Positions 8,063 through 16,270 of a stretch of DNA of 24,189 nt are shown here, in pieces. A program made the position numbers and the translations under genes. Within the stretch, counting starts at the first letter, position 1, and every line of letters begins with the position of its first letter. Under the pieces are notes generated by a model. The model saw nothing but the letters and a program-made list of their open reading frames with translations, was not told where the DNA came from and did not search any database. Location: contig CAYFWU010000013.1 of NCBI GenBank assembly GCA_964347025.1, forward strand, positions 1 through 24,189. The letters are read 5' to 3'. Source of the DNA: CS3-C152 sp964347025 (lineage in GTDB: Archaea > Aenigmatarchaeota > Aenigmatarchaeia > QMZP01 > QMZT01).

Positions 8063-8725
8063 ATGAAAAAAACCATCATTATACCTGCATACAACGAGGA
8101 GGACGGGATAAAGGAAGTCATAACAAGGGTTAAAAAAGTTTGTTCTGATGGAGACGAAATAATTGTGGTTGATGACGGATCGAGGGACAGAACGAAAGAG
8201 ATCGCCAAAAGAATGGGAGTGAGGATTTTGGTGCATAAAACAAACAAAGGTAAGGCCATCGCCCTGAAAACAGGATACAGGGCTGCGAAGAACGATGTTG
8301 TCGTGACCATAGATGCTGATTGTACGTACCCTCCCGAGGAGATTCCGAATCTGGTCAAGAACATGGATGGATACGATTTGGTTGTCGGTTCAAGGTTCAA
8401 AAACGGAATTCCTGAGGGTTTGTCACTGCTTAGAGGATTGACCAATATTATGGGTGCATTCTATGCAAGTTTCATACTCTTCAAAAGGGTCACGGATGTC
8501 ACAACCGGAATGAGGGCATTCAGAAAGAACGTTGTGGAGGCCTGTAAAATACGGGCAAGGGGTTTGGACTTCGAGGCTGAGTTCACTTCCCGAGCGATAA
8601 CCATGGGCTTCAGATACAATGAGATCCCCATCAATGCAGATGAAAGGATAGGGAGATCCAAGCTGAAGTTTTTTAGAGACACGTTTAAGTTTGCCATTGC
8701 TATATTAAGGGGGAGGCTGAGGTAA
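8063..8725 (+). CDS. DPM1-like polyprenyl-phosphate glycosyltransferase (GT2)
   Basis: 220 residues, a complete GT-A catalytic domain without membrane helices. Motifs in order: IIIPAYNEE (5-13), VVDDGS (35-40), NKGKA (61-65), the metal-binding DADCTYPPEE (84-93), VVGSRF (107-112), TTGMRAF (147-153), FEAE (170-173) and GRSKL (197-201), the last matching the G-x-SKL element of dolichol-phosphate mannose and glucose synthases. The family moves mannose or glucose from GDP or UDP to dolichyl phosphate on the cytoplasmic face. Two or more GT-C enzymes nearby could use the product. It is the first gene of a three-gene run, with a leaderless promoter shared with the divergent gene. Mannose versus glucose cannot be decided. 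Confidence 0.9.
   Translation: MKKTIIIPAYNEEDGIKEVITRVKKVCSDGDEIIVVDDGSRDRTKEIAKRMGVRILVHKTNKGKAIALKTGYRAAKNDVVVTIDADCTYPPEEIPNLVKNMDGYDLVVGSRFKNGIPEGLSLLRGLTNIMGAFYASFILFKRVTDVTTGMRAFRKNVVEACKIRARGLDFEAEFTSRAITMGFRYNEIPINADERIGRSKLKFFRDTFKFAIAILRGRLR
8719..8723 (+). promoter_or_regulatory. Ribosome binding site for the second GT2 gene
   Basis: GAGGT lies 6 nt before the ATG at 8730 and complements the archaeal 16S rRNA 3' end. It contrasts with run-leading genes, which have a TATA box at this distance and no such site, and supports internal initiation on a polycistronic mRNA. Confidence 0.65.
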
Positions 8726-8729
8726 TAAC

Positions 8730-9392
8730 ATGATTTTTTTGCTCCCGACCCTGAACGAGGAGAAGGGCCTACAAGAGGTCCTGCCCAAGATAAAGAAACA
8801 CTTCCCTGGATTGAAGATCCTGATTGTTGATGGCGGAAGCAAGGACAGAACCATGGAAATAGCAAAGAAATTCGGTTGCGAGTTCTTCGTGCAGTCCGGA
8901 AAGGGGAAGGGTAACGGCATGATAGAGGCCGTGGAGAGGATAGATGAAAATGAAACTGTTGCGATGCTCGATTCTGACGGAAGCTACGAACCTTTGGATA
9001 TTAAAAAAATGTTGAAGATGCTCGAAAGTAACAGTATAGTTATGGGCAACAGGTTATCCGAGGGAAACGAAAAGGCATTCACCACCTTGAACAGAATAGG
9101 AAACAAAATGATAAACCTGACAGCTTCGATCCTTTTCTTCAAAAGGATACATGACATGCTTACGGGTATAAGGGTATTCAAATGCAAAACCTTTAAAAAA
9201 CTGAATCTTAAGGCACAGAACTTCGAGATAGAGACCGAGATGACGCTGAGGAGCATAAGAAAGGGGGTGAAGATAATCGAGACCCCTTGCCGCTATTACG
9301 AAAGGAAGGGGGAAACAAAGCTAAACCCCTTAAAGGACGGTTTCAGGATTTCAAGGAGGATGTGGCTGGAAAGGGTAGGTTGGTATGGATAA
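8730..9392 (+). CDS. DPM1-like polyprenyl-phosphate glycosyltransferase (GT2), second copy
   Basis: 220 residues, the same length and motif order as the preceding gene: LLPTLNEEKG (4-13), VDGGSKDRT (33-41), GKGKGNG (57-63), the metal motif DSDGSYEP (81-88), GNRL (106-109), LTGIRVF (144-150), FEIETE (165-170) and KGETKL (193-198). DSDG in place of DADCTYPP and a divergent middle suggest a different sugar donor or acceptor. No C-terminal membrane segment. It starts 4 bases after the previous stop and overlaps the next gene by 8 bases, so it is part of an operon ending in an ArnT-like enzyme. It likely charges polyprenyl phosphate with a sugar used by that enzyme. Confidence 0.9.
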   Translation: MIFLLPTLNEEKGLQEVLPKIKKHFPGLKILIVDGGSKDRTMEIAKKFGCEFFVQSGKGKGNGMIEAVERIDENETVAMLDSDGSYEPLDIKKMLKMLESNSIVMGNRLSEGNEKAFTTLNRIGNKMINLTASILFFKRIHDMLTGIRVFKCKTFKKLNLKAQNFEIETEMTLRSIRKGVKIIETPCRYYERKGETKLNPLKDGFRISRRMWLERVGWYG

Positions 9393-10743
9393 GAAAAAAG
9401 AGAAGATCATAATCTGGCTGATAGTGATAGTTTCAATCCTGAGAATCCTAAGCGTCTTCACCATTTCCAACAACGATCTCATATACGATGAAGCAACGCA
9501 CATGAACATTGCCAGAGGCCTCCTTGAAGGAATAGACTACGGATACATGAACGGTGAATACAGCGAGGCGCAAAGGCCGCCTTTACAGCCATTGATATTG
9601 ATCCCATTCTTCGCTCTGTTCGGGATTAGCGAATTTGTCGCTAGGTCTGTTTCCGCGATATTCGGAGTTCTCAGTATAGTGGTGGTCTACTTCCTCGGAA
9701 AGAGACTGTATAACAGAGAGGTCGGTTTGTATTCATCCTTTATCCTTGCTGTGAACCCCATGCACTGGTTTTACTCCTCAAAAGCCCTGGTGGAAGGGAT
9801 TCTCATATTCTTCATAATACTCTTCCTTTACGTTTTCTATTCATCCTTCAAGGATAAGAGATACCTGGTACCCGCAGGGTTTTTACTCAGCATAATTTTC
9901 CTGACAAAATACACCGGTGGTGCTGTTGCCATATTTTTCATTCTTTTCATTCTGATATGGAAAAGAGATCTGCTCAAAAGCAGGTATTTTTACCTGTCAA
10001 TAATCGTGGCCCTGCTAACGATCACCCCCTGGATTTCTTTCAACCTTAGGATTTTCGGAGAACCGTTCGGAGGGGCAAACTTCCTTTTCGCGAAGGGCGT
10101 CGAGGTTTCAGAGGCGAATCTTCTGCTGAATTTTTATTCATTTTACATCTTTGATGCGGTCATAATGGCTGCCCTCTTCCTCCCATTCATGCTAGGAGGA
10201 TTTTATTTCATGTTCAGGGACAAAGATAAGAATTTTTTCCCCTTCATCCTGTTCTTCCTCCTCTTCATAATACCCATTTCAGTCATGGCCGTTAAAAGGG
10301 CCAGATATCTCTTGCCAGTACTCCCTGTTTTAACAGTTGCAACAGCCTACTGCTTCATGAAGTTGAAGACCCTGAAAATAAGCGGGATCAAATTTGAGAA
10401 ATACCTAATTCCATTGGTAATAGTACTTGTGGTAGGCAGCGGAATTATCACTGTGTACGGTTTTGACAACTATCCGAGATCTCACAGGTTCAAATCGGTT
10501 CCTGAGGCAGGCAAATACCTCCAGGAAAATTGCATGGACAAAAAAATCTACTCCAACTCCTATACCTACGTATGGTGGTATACTCACAAGGAAGGTTACG
10601 ATCTGGGTGATGTGGATTTTCAAGAGAAGAACGTATGCGTTTTCTACGATTTCTTTTACGCGAGCAACGAATTTGAATACGATCTGGACACACATTTCGA
10701 GACAGTGATAGACAAGGGAGGATTGAAAGTCTATAAGAACTAG
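9385..10743 (+). CDS. ArnT/GT39-like GT-C glycosyltransferase
   Basis: 452 residues with roughly eleven hydrophobic helices. The first extracytoplasmic loop holds YDEATHMNIA (D35-E36, the catalytic acidic pair of the PMT/ArnT family) and RPPLQPL at 64-70. GKRLYNREVG, then SSKALVEG and FLTKYTGG are the usual cytoplasmic and helix-cap motifs. KRARYLLPVLPVL corresponds to the conserved 'RY.lp..P' segment. The last 90 residues form a small extracytoplasmic domain with two cysteines. Enzymes of this type take a sugar from a polyprenyl-phosphate carrier and add it to lipid, protein or glycan outside the cell. Directly downstream of two DPM1-like genes, which probably make its donor. The stop codon overlaps the stop of the convergent gene by 4 bases. 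Confidence 0.92.
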   Translation: MDKKKEKIIIWLIVIVSILRILSVFTISNNDLIYDEATHMNIARGLLEGIDYGYMNGEYSEAQRPPLQPLILIPFFALFGISEFVARSVSAIFGVLSIVVVYFLGKRLYNREVGLYSSFILAVNPMHWFYSSKALVEGILIFFIILFLYVFYSSFKDKRYLVPAGFLLSIIFLTKYTGGAVAIFFILFILIWKRDLLKSRYFYLSIIVALLTITPWISFNLRIFGEPFGGANFLFAKGVEVSEANLLLNFYSFYIFDAVIMAALFLPFMLGGFYFMFRDKDKNFFPFILFFLLFIIPISVMAVKRARYLLPVLPVLTVATAYCFMKLKTLKISGIKFEKYLIPLVIVLVVGSGIITVYGFDNYPRSHRFKSVPEAGKYLQENCMDKKIYSNSYTYVWWYTHKEGYDLGDVDFQEKNVCVFYDFFYASNEFEYDLDTHFETVIDKGGLKVYKN

Positions 10744-11690
10744 GATTTGTTTTTCTTATACCAATCAACAAGCCTTTTTACCCCTTCCTCTATCGAAACT
10801 TTCGGTTTGTATCCCAGCAAACGTTTGGACTTCGAGATGTCCGCCCACGTCGCTGGAACGTCGCCCGGCTGTTCGGGCTTTCGTTCCACCTTCGCCCTTT
10901 TACCGAGATTCTTCTCTATGAGGGATATCATGTATCTCAGTTCGACTGTTTTTGAATTGCCGAGATTGAATATCTCAAAATCAAACCTTTTCTTCAAGGC
11001 GTTCGTTATACCGTCAACGACATCTGTTATATAGGTGTAATCCCTTTTGGATGTTCCATCTCCATACATCTCTATTGGTTTCCCCTGATCTATCAGGCTG
11101 GTGAATTTATACATAGCCATGTCAGGTCTTCCCCGAGGGCCGTAAACTGTAAAGAACCTTAAACACGTCACAGGCATATCGTAGAGATGATGGTAGGTGT
11201 AGCACATTAGTTCTGCCGAACGCTTGGTCGAAGCATACGGCGATATGGGATTATTCACTGGATCGCTCTCTGAAAACGGGATTTTTTTATTGTTTCCGTA
11301 GACAGATGAAGTGGAGGCATAAATGAAATTTTTAACGTTATAAATCCTCGAGAGCTCCAAAAGGTTCAGAGTCCCTCCAACATTCACCTCCATGTAGGCC
11401 GAGGGGTTCTCTATAGAGGCTCTGACACCCGCTTTTGCCGCTAAATGCGCAACCTTATCAACACCGCCCTTAAAGATTTTTTCCAGACTTTTTTTATCCC
11501 TGACATCGATTTTCATCAACTTGAAGTTCTTATCCCCCCTCAGGTGTTCGATGTTCTTTCTCTTCACTTTTGGATCATAGTAGGGATCGAAATTGTCGAT
11601 ACAGATCACTTGATGATCTTTGACGAGCCTCTCCACTAAATGAGAGCCTATGAATCCTGCCCCTCCTGTAACGAGAATTTTTTCGGACAT
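10740..11690 (-). CDS. NAD-dependent epimerase, UDP-glucuronate 4-epimerase-like
   Basis: 316 residues, extended SDR fold. Seen: the NAD-binding G9-x2-G12-x2-G15, IDNFDPYYDPxxKR at 31-44, AAKAGVR (84-90), ENPSAYMEVNVGGT (94-107), catalytic S126-T127-S128 with Y152-x3-K156, and HHLYDMP and TVYGPRGRPDM downstream. FDPYYDP, AGVRxSIENP and GPRGRPDMA are characteristic of UDP-glucuronate 4-epimerases more than of classical GalE. Predicted reaction: UDP-glucuronate to UDP-galacturonate in the cytoplasm. A UDP-glucose 4-epimerase activity cannot be excluded. The other SDR in the window uses the same substrate. The gene has its own TATA box in the 30-base gap behind the DUF362 gene, and its stop codon overlaps the ArnT-like gene's stop. 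Confidence 0.9.
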   Translation of the reverse strand: MSEKILVTGGAGFIGSHLVERLVKDHQVICIDNFDPYYDPKVKRKNIEHLRGDKNFKLMKIDVRDKKSLEKIFKGGVDKVAHLAAKAGVRASIENPSAYMEVNVGGTLNLLELSRIYNVKNFIYASTSSVYGNNKKIPFSESDPVNNPISPYASTKRSAELMCYTYHHLYDMPVTCLRFFTVYGPRGRPDMAMYKFTSLIDQGKPIEMYGDGTSKRDYTYITDVVDGITNALKKRFDFEIFNLGNSKTVELRYMISLIEKNLGKRAKVERKPEQPGDVPATWADISKSKRLLGYKPKVSIEEGVKRLVDWYKKNKS

Positions 11691-11708
11691 ACCTAATAAA
11701 ATACGTTT

Positions 11709-11718
11709 TTATTTAAAA
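11709..11718 (-). promoter_or_regulatory. TATA box for the epimerase gene (starts 11690)
   Basis: tttatttaaa on the plus strand (TTTAAATAAA on the coding strand), centred about 24 nt before the ATG. It fills most of the 30-base gap after the DUF362 stop. Predicts a separate leaderless transcript. Confidence 0.55.
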
Positions 11719-11720
11719 AG

Positions 11721-12848
11721 TTAATAGGGGTCCCACTCTTTGGGTTTTTTGAATTCCGGTCTCTCCCCGAATTCGTACGAATTCCAGACTCCACCCCAAC
11801 CCGTTTTTTCAAACTTCTTTACCTTCCTCGTACCCCTGATGGGATACCAAAAGCTGTCGTGATAAACCCCTGAACACATGATGGGTATTTTGAATAACGG
11901 CGTGTGGAAGAAGAGCCTTTCAATGAAAGGGAGATACTTGGCCAATCTCTTTCTCAAAAGCTGGTCAAAATAAATAACAGGACTTCTGGTTGCCCTGAAT
12001 TTCAAATTCATATGCCTTATCTCATCCCCAATGATATCTATCTGTCCGGGATCTCCTGTTCCCAGTCCCTTGTCATGGGCGAAACGTATAAAATCTATTT
12101 TCATGGGGTCGAATCCCATTATTTTCGAGGCGATGGAATCTATCGCTACCTGGTCTTCGCTTGCAAGGAGAACGTTCGCTTCCACAGGGATCATTGTTCT
12201 GGGACCGGCTCCGTTGCCAGCGATGGAACCGTCCATCACAGCGAATATCCCTGAATGTATCTCTTTCTGCATCTGCAAAAGATCAACCAGGATTTCATGT
12301 ATGATTTTATGGGAGTGATGCCTGTATTTTGGGATCAGTCCACCGAAAGCGTTCTTGATCGCACCGCTTGTTGTTGTGTGTCCGTGGGTTTTGAATGTAG
12401 GGAGGTGAACGACACTGGAATCTAGGAAGATCTTGGGAACGATCAGCTCCCCTCCAAACAATTCGTTCATTGCAGGCGTTTCTCCTTTGGGTTTGTATGG
12501 AACCCATTCCGTGTCTGTCAAGGGGATAAAATCCAGCTTGAATTTTTTCAGGATGGGAAGCCATTTGTTGAAATAAACGCCCTTCCAGGGATGCGTAACA
12601 ACAGTCTGATTCTCAACCGGGACGACTTTATAACCGTCCTTTTTGAGAACGTTCAAGACTCCATCGAGCTGCCATGGAGGGGTAGAGCATGCCGGATAAA
12701 ACAAACTCCAGGAAAGGTTAATCTTTAGAATAACCTTTTTTCTTTTTGGCAAAACCTTCTTGTAGTTTGAGATCTTCAGAAGCCTCTCGTAATCCTTTAA
12801 AACAGTTCTGGGAGACGTACGAACCGCAAACACTTTTGATTCAGACAT
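11721..12848 (-). CDS. DUF362 domain protein
   Basis: 375 residues. The family is recognised from LPTFKTHGHTTTSGAIKN (149-166), FAVMDGSIAGNGAGP (202-216) and a DQVAIDSIASKIMG segment (232-245) followed by FDP. DUF362 proteins often carry ferredoxin-like Cys clusters; this one has no CxxCxxC group, so it is the form without iron-sulphur clusters. The N-terminal part includes LKINLSW (41-47) and PPWQ, matching the family's first strand and metal or phosphate loop. The biochemical role of the family is not settled. Placed between an epimerase and a GT-C enzyme, a role in surface-glycan work is possible but only by context. It has its own TATA box overlapping the upstream gene's stop. Family call is secure; function is not. 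Confidence 0.87.
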   Translation of the reverse strand: MSESKVFAVRTSPRTVLKDYERLLKISNYKKVLPKRKKVILKINLSWSLFYPACSTPPWQLDGVLNVLKKDGYKVVPVENQTVVTHPWKGVYFNKWLPILKKFKLDFIPLTDTEWVPYKPKGETPAMNELFGGELIVPKIFLDSSVVHLPTFKTHGHTTTSGAIKNAFGGLIPKYRHHSHKIIHEILVDLLQMQKEIHSGIFAVMDGSIAGNGAGPRTMIPVEANVLLASEDQVAIDSIASKIMGFDPMKIDFIRFAHDKGLGTGDPGQIDIIGDEIRHMNLKFRATRSPVIYFDQLLRKRLAKYLPFIERLFFHTPLFKIPIMCSGVYHDSFWYPIRGTRKVKKFEKTGWGGVWNSYEFGERPEFKKPKEWDPY

Positions 12849-12870
12849 ATTTAGAGAAATGTTTCTAAAA

Positions 12871-12880
12871 ATTTATAAAT
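12871..12880 (-). promoter_or_regulatory. TATA box for the DUF362 gene (starts 12848)
   Basis: atttataaat, a perfect palindrome centred about 27 nt before the ATG on the minus strand, touching the stop codon (12880-12882) of the upstream gene. Predicts a leaderless transcript despite the 31-base intergenic gap. Confidence 0.65.
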
Positions 12881-14436
12881 TACAGAGTCATGAGACTGAC
12901 GTAATCCTTTCTAAATCTAACAACCGCGTAATAACCGAATTCATGTTTGAACTTTAATTGTAGCCTCTGATCAACAGGCTCGGAAAAGATTATATCGGAT
13001 TCTATAACCCTTCCGAGGTTTTCTTTTGAGAAGAACCCTGCCAGATATTCCACTCCCCTCTTTTCGAAATATTCATCTATCCTTCCCTGCATGTTATAAT
13101 CGGTTGCCTCGTAACTGGTCTTTCCGTTTCTGTCGGAGATTATCGTGTGAGGTGAGAAGTAGGCGAAAGTCCCGATATGCGAGACCCCTATCCTGGAATT
13201 CGGGAACCCATCCTCCATGAACTTTGCTGCGTTTATCACATGCCTGTTCAAAAGTATGCCAACCCTTATATCAGAATCCCCTATGTCCGTATATCCCGTC
13301 CAGATGGCTGCAGTGAAATAGGAGAGAACGAGTAAGAGCGCAAGGAAGGATACGTAGAAGACTCCTTTCGAAATTCTCTTGATATGGGAGAGGAGGATCC
13401 CTGTACCCAGAATCAATATTATTGTCGCGGCAAGAATGTATCTGAGACGAAGAATTGGCATTACCATAGAATATTGGAAGAGTTCCAAGAGTGAGAATAT
13501 GATTAATGGATAGAGAAGGTTTAGACCATCCCTGGATCTTTTTGAGATGAAGAACCCAAGGAAACTTAAGACTATGCTCCCAGCCATCAAGCTCATCACA
13601 CTCACCGTCATGGCGAAAACCACTGCTTTCCTGGACAGGGCTGAAATTAAATTGTTGGCGAGGTCTTTTGCGAATAGACTTGAATAATAATAGGCATTGC
13701 TGCCCGTGAAGTAGCCGAATTCTAGGTATCTTGAAACGAACATTGGCGAGACAAAAATTATAAAAAGTATCAGGATCAAAGAGAAGTTTTTAAGCTTCCC
13801 CTTGAATTCAAGGCCCTTGAAAATGAAAACGTAGTCTATGAGAAAGGCGAGGAACACGTAAACCCCATCATCCCTGGTCATGGCTGTAAGGGCGAGGAGT
13901 ATTGAAAAGAAAATGAAGTTCGTCAGTTTCGAATCACCTTTCCTTATCCTGGAGATGTAATAGTGGAATGAGAAGAGGAGAAGGAAAACGAAGAGAGAGG
14001 TTTCAAGCCCATTGAGTGATATCAGCACGAAGAACGGATTGAATAGATAGAGGAAGACGGTTATTATTGCTAACTCTCTTCTTTTGAAGATCACCATGCA
14101 GATCTCGTAAAGGAAGTAGCCAGAAATTGTGAAAAATAGTGAGCACAGTATAAGGGCGAAAATAACGAAAGCTTCGTTGCCCAGAAAGCCGAAAGGCGAA
14201 AGAAGGTACGTCCAGACGAAAGGAGAGGCGTTGGTTTTCTCTATGTTGTCGAACGAGAATCCCATACCGTTGTGAACGTTCTTTGCTATCTTGAATGTTA
14301 TGAAGGCATCATCAAGGGCGATGGAATTCGAGATGAGAAACTCACTGTCTATCAGAACTGCCGGGACAACTACAACCAGAACCCTGATTACGAATGCCAG
14401 TATCAGCACGAATGCAAGCAGTCTGTCCAATTTCAT
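12880..14436 (-). CDS. Polytopic membrane protein, GT-C glycosyltransferase-like
   Basis: 518 residues with about eleven to thirteen membrane helices. The first long loop after helix 1 has ALDDAFITFKIAKN (40-53; D42-D43) and KTNASPFVWT (68-77). This 'DDafi.fr.a.N...G.G..fn ... sn..W' layout is typical of a large prokaryotic family of GT-C-like membrane proteins related to GT39. MTRDDGVYV in a later loop is also conserved there. The C-terminal 130 residues are more polar and lie outside the membrane by the usual topology. Expected to transfer a sugar from a polyprenyl-phosphate donor outside the cell; neither donor nor acceptor is known. Divergent from the next gene across 35 bases. Confidence 0.82.
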   Translation of the reverse strand: MKLDRLLAFVLILAFVIRVLVVVVPAVLIDSEFLISNSIALDDAFITFKIAKNVHNGMGFSFDNIEKTNASPFVWTYLLSPFGFLGNEAFVIFALILCSLFFTISGYFLYEICMVIFKRRELAIITVFLYLFNPFFVLISLNGLETSLFVFLLLFSFHYYISRIRKGDSKLTNFIFFSILLALTAMTRDDGVYVFLAFLIDYVFIFKGLEFKGKLKNFSLILILFIIFVSPMFVSRYLEFGYFTGSNAYYYSSLFAKDLANNLISALSRKAVVFAMTVSVMSLMAGSIVLSFLGFFISKRSRDGLNLLYPLIIFSLLELFQYSMVMPILRLRYILAATIILILGTGILLSHIKRISKGVFYVSFLALLLVLSYFTAAIWTGYTDIGDSDIRVGILLNRHVINAAKFMEDGFPNSRIGVSHIGTFAYFSPHTIISDRNGKTSYEATDYNMQGRIDEYFEKRGVEYLAGFFSKENLGRVIESDIIFSEPVDQRLQLKFKHEFGYYAVVRFRKDYVSLMTL

Positions 14437-14443
14437 TTTAAAG
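14437..14443 (+). promoter_or_regulatory. Possible TATA box for the GT-C gene at 14472
   Basis: tttaaag, inside the A/T-rich string that follows the divergent gene's start codon. It is centred about 32 nt before the ATG, a little far for a strictly leaderless start. The nearer A/T block at 14457-14464 is too close to serve this gene. Confidence 0.35.
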
Positions 14444-14456
14444 AATAATCGCTAAA

Positions 14457-14464
14457 TTTTAAAA
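14457..14464 (-). promoter_or_regulatory. TATA box for the GT-C gene starting at 14436
   Basis: ttttaaaa, palindromic, centred about 24 nt before the minus-strand ATG. It lies near the far end of the 35-base divergent gap, so the two promoters interleave. Confidence 0.55.
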
Positions 14465-14471
14465 ATACAAT

Positions 14472-16232
14472 ATGAAAGCGAAAATTTTCAATCCAAAGTT
14501 CGAGTACGTATGGATAGCCCTGATAATAACCCTACTGTTGGCATCGACATTCGATCAGTACGATTACGTATACGACCAACTGAGAAACCTGATAGTTTCT
14601 GATGAAATTCTTAAGAGAGGGATACCGACCTTCTTTAACCTCAACTTCTACAAGCACCCGCCATTCCTCTACTACCTGATTTCTTTCGTGGGACTTTCAG
14701 GTATCAGTCTCTACACATCGGGCCAGATAATAGTTCTTCTGTTCGCTTTCCTATCGATTGTTTTCGTGTACAAACTGGGAAAAGAGCTCTTCGATAGAAA
14801 TTTCGCAAGAGTTTCTTCGGTCTTGTTTGGTGTGAGTCCTGCATTCTGGATATGGGGCAACCGAATTCTCCACGAAACAATGGTCTATTTTCTTTTCACG
14901 GCCTCGCTTTACTTCTTGCTCTTGGGAATCAGGAAGAAGAGAACTAAGGATTGGGTAGCTTTCGGTCTGTTGCTTGGTCTGGGACTGCTAACAAAGGTGG
15001 TAATGCTGCTGATAATCCCGATATTTATCATATTCGCCTTTCTTTCCCCGAATGTCATAAAATTCAAGAAAAAGAAACCCCACGTAAATCTTGAAATCGT
15101 AAAAAAGACAATTCATTCGCTGGTGATAGCCTTCCTGGTCTATTCTCCCTACTTCATATACAAATTCGTCAATAAGGCTCCTAGCATACTTGTGACATGG
15201 AGTGAACACATACGAGGGGACATCCCATGGGCCAGCGAGATAGTAAGAACCCCCTGGTATTACTATTTCCTCAATCTCCATGCAAGCATTTCTTTGACCC
15301 TCGCCTTGCTCTTCGCTGCAGGCCTTATTTTCATGGTTATCAGGAGAGAGAAAAGACTCCTACTCCCCCTGATCTGGGTTTTGGTTGTTATCGTTTTCTT
15401 CAGCCTGCCCGCATACAAGGAACCAAGATTGATAAACTCCCTGCTTCCTGCAGCCGTATTTATAGGGGTTTATGGGTTGTTTGAAATATCAAAAACCTTG
15501 GGGAGACTGGCGAAGGTAAAACCTGTTAAAATAATACTGGCCCTCTCCATTCTTCTCGTAGCGATTCAGATGTTCTCAAGTCTTTCAGTTGTCACGAATG
15601 ATGGACACTGGCCTGCCGATTGGGAGATGTGGGAATATCTTAGAGGAATAGAGGATGACGGTGACGTTATAGTCTCCAACTATGAATACATAAGTATAAG
15701 ATACTTTACAGGCAAACACTCCGATATATTGTTGTGGGGTATTACAGAGCATGACATACTTGATGGCATGATGGAGGGTTCTGTCTACTACATATTCAAA
15801 AACAGCGGTATTGTTTCGGAAGATCATTTCCAGAAAGTGAAAGGATTCGAGGAGTGTGATTGTTCGCTTTACAGGATAAAAGACCAATTCATGGAAAACG
15901 TGACCTTCCTTAAGGTATACAGCAAGGGAAAACCCTTAGAGGGCGCGATCATCTCGGTTTACGATCAGGACGCTGAAATTGTATTCAAGACAAGATCCAA
16001 CAGTGAGGGGGTAGGATTCCTTTCGCTCAAGGACGGTTACTATTATATCCGTGGAGAAAGTATATGTTACAAAAGAAGCGAAGATTACATTGAGGTGAGA
16101 AATAAAGAAGCGTATGAATGCGAGCTGGTATCAAAAAATCCCTTCTCTGTGGAATGTTCCGATAAGAAATACACCATGAATTTTGAATATAAAAGTTGTT
16201 TCAACCATGAATTCACTAGAAAGAGATTTTAG
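14472..16232 (+). CDS. GT39-like GT-C glycosyltransferase with extra C-terminal domain
   Basis: 586 residues. The first 370 or so are a GT-C membrane module: a loop with D31 and D35 (QYDYVYDQ), KHPPFLYYLI at 61-70 ('kpPl'), GKELFDRNFAR, LGLLTKVVML and YKEPRLINSLLPA, equivalent to 'RY.lp..P'. Residues about 385-470 are a soluble extracytoplasmic part. The last 110 residues are a separate domain: the pattern FLKVYSKGKPLEGAIISVYD with a later SEGVGFLSLKDGYYYI is that of carboxypeptidase-regulatory-like beta-sandwiches ('v.V.d..G.pl.ga.V.v.d ... t.edG...l..l..G.Y'). Four cysteines follow (C532, C550, C562, C576), possibly disulphides outside the cell. It probably transfers a lipid-linked sugar; the extra domain may bind acceptor or cell surface. 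Confidence 0.87.
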   Translation: MKAKIFNPKFEYVWIALIITLLLASTFDQYDYVYDQLRNLIVSDEILKRGIPTFFNLNFYKHPPFLYYLISFVGLSGISLYTSGQIIVLLFAFLSIVFVYKLGKELFDRNFARVSSVLFGVSPAFWIWGNRILHETMVYFLFTASLYFLLLGIRKKRTKDWVAFGLLLGLGLLTKVVMLLIIPIFIIFAFLSPNVIKFKKKKPHVNLEIVKKTIHSLVIAFLVYSPYFIYKFVNKAPSILVTWSEHIRGDIPWASEIVRTPWYYYFLNLHASISLTLALLFAAGLIFMVIRREKRLLLPLIWVLVVIVFFSLPAYKEPRLINSLLPAAVFIGVYGLFEISKTLGRLAKVKPVKIILALSILLVAIQMFSSLSVVTNDGHWPADWEMWEYLRGIEDDGDVIVSNYEYISIRYFTGKHSDILLWGITEHDILDGMMEGSVYYIFKNSGIVSEDHFQKVKGFEECDCSLYRIKDQFMENVTFLKVYSKGKPLEGAIISVYDQDAEIVFKTRSNSEGVGFLSLKDGYYYIRGESICYKRSEDYIEVRNKEAYECELVSKNPFSVECSDKKYTMNFEYKSCFNHEFTRKRF

Positions 16233-16240
16233 TTTATAAA
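16233..16240 (+). promoter_or_regulatory. TATA box for the UbiA gene at 16271
   Basis: tttataaa, a consensus-like archaeal TATA box just after the upstream stop, centred about 34 nt before the ATG. This gives a leader of about 8 nt. A second A/T string at 16250-16257 is too close to the start. Confidence 0.5.
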
Positions 16241-16270
16241 ACACCGAGTAAAAATTTTAGAATAGATAAT

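Noticed and set aside
8012..8236. Open N-terminal extension of the GT-C gene on the minus strand
   Set aside because: It overlaps the first 170 bases of the divergent DPM1-like gene, has no membrane-protein character, and would bypass the well-placed TATA box at 8032-8042.
8035..8445. 136-residue open frame on the minus strand (with the similar 134-residue one at 8461-8865)
   Set aside because: Both mirror the DPM1-like genes on the other strand and read as low-complexity Ser/Leu-rich peptides.
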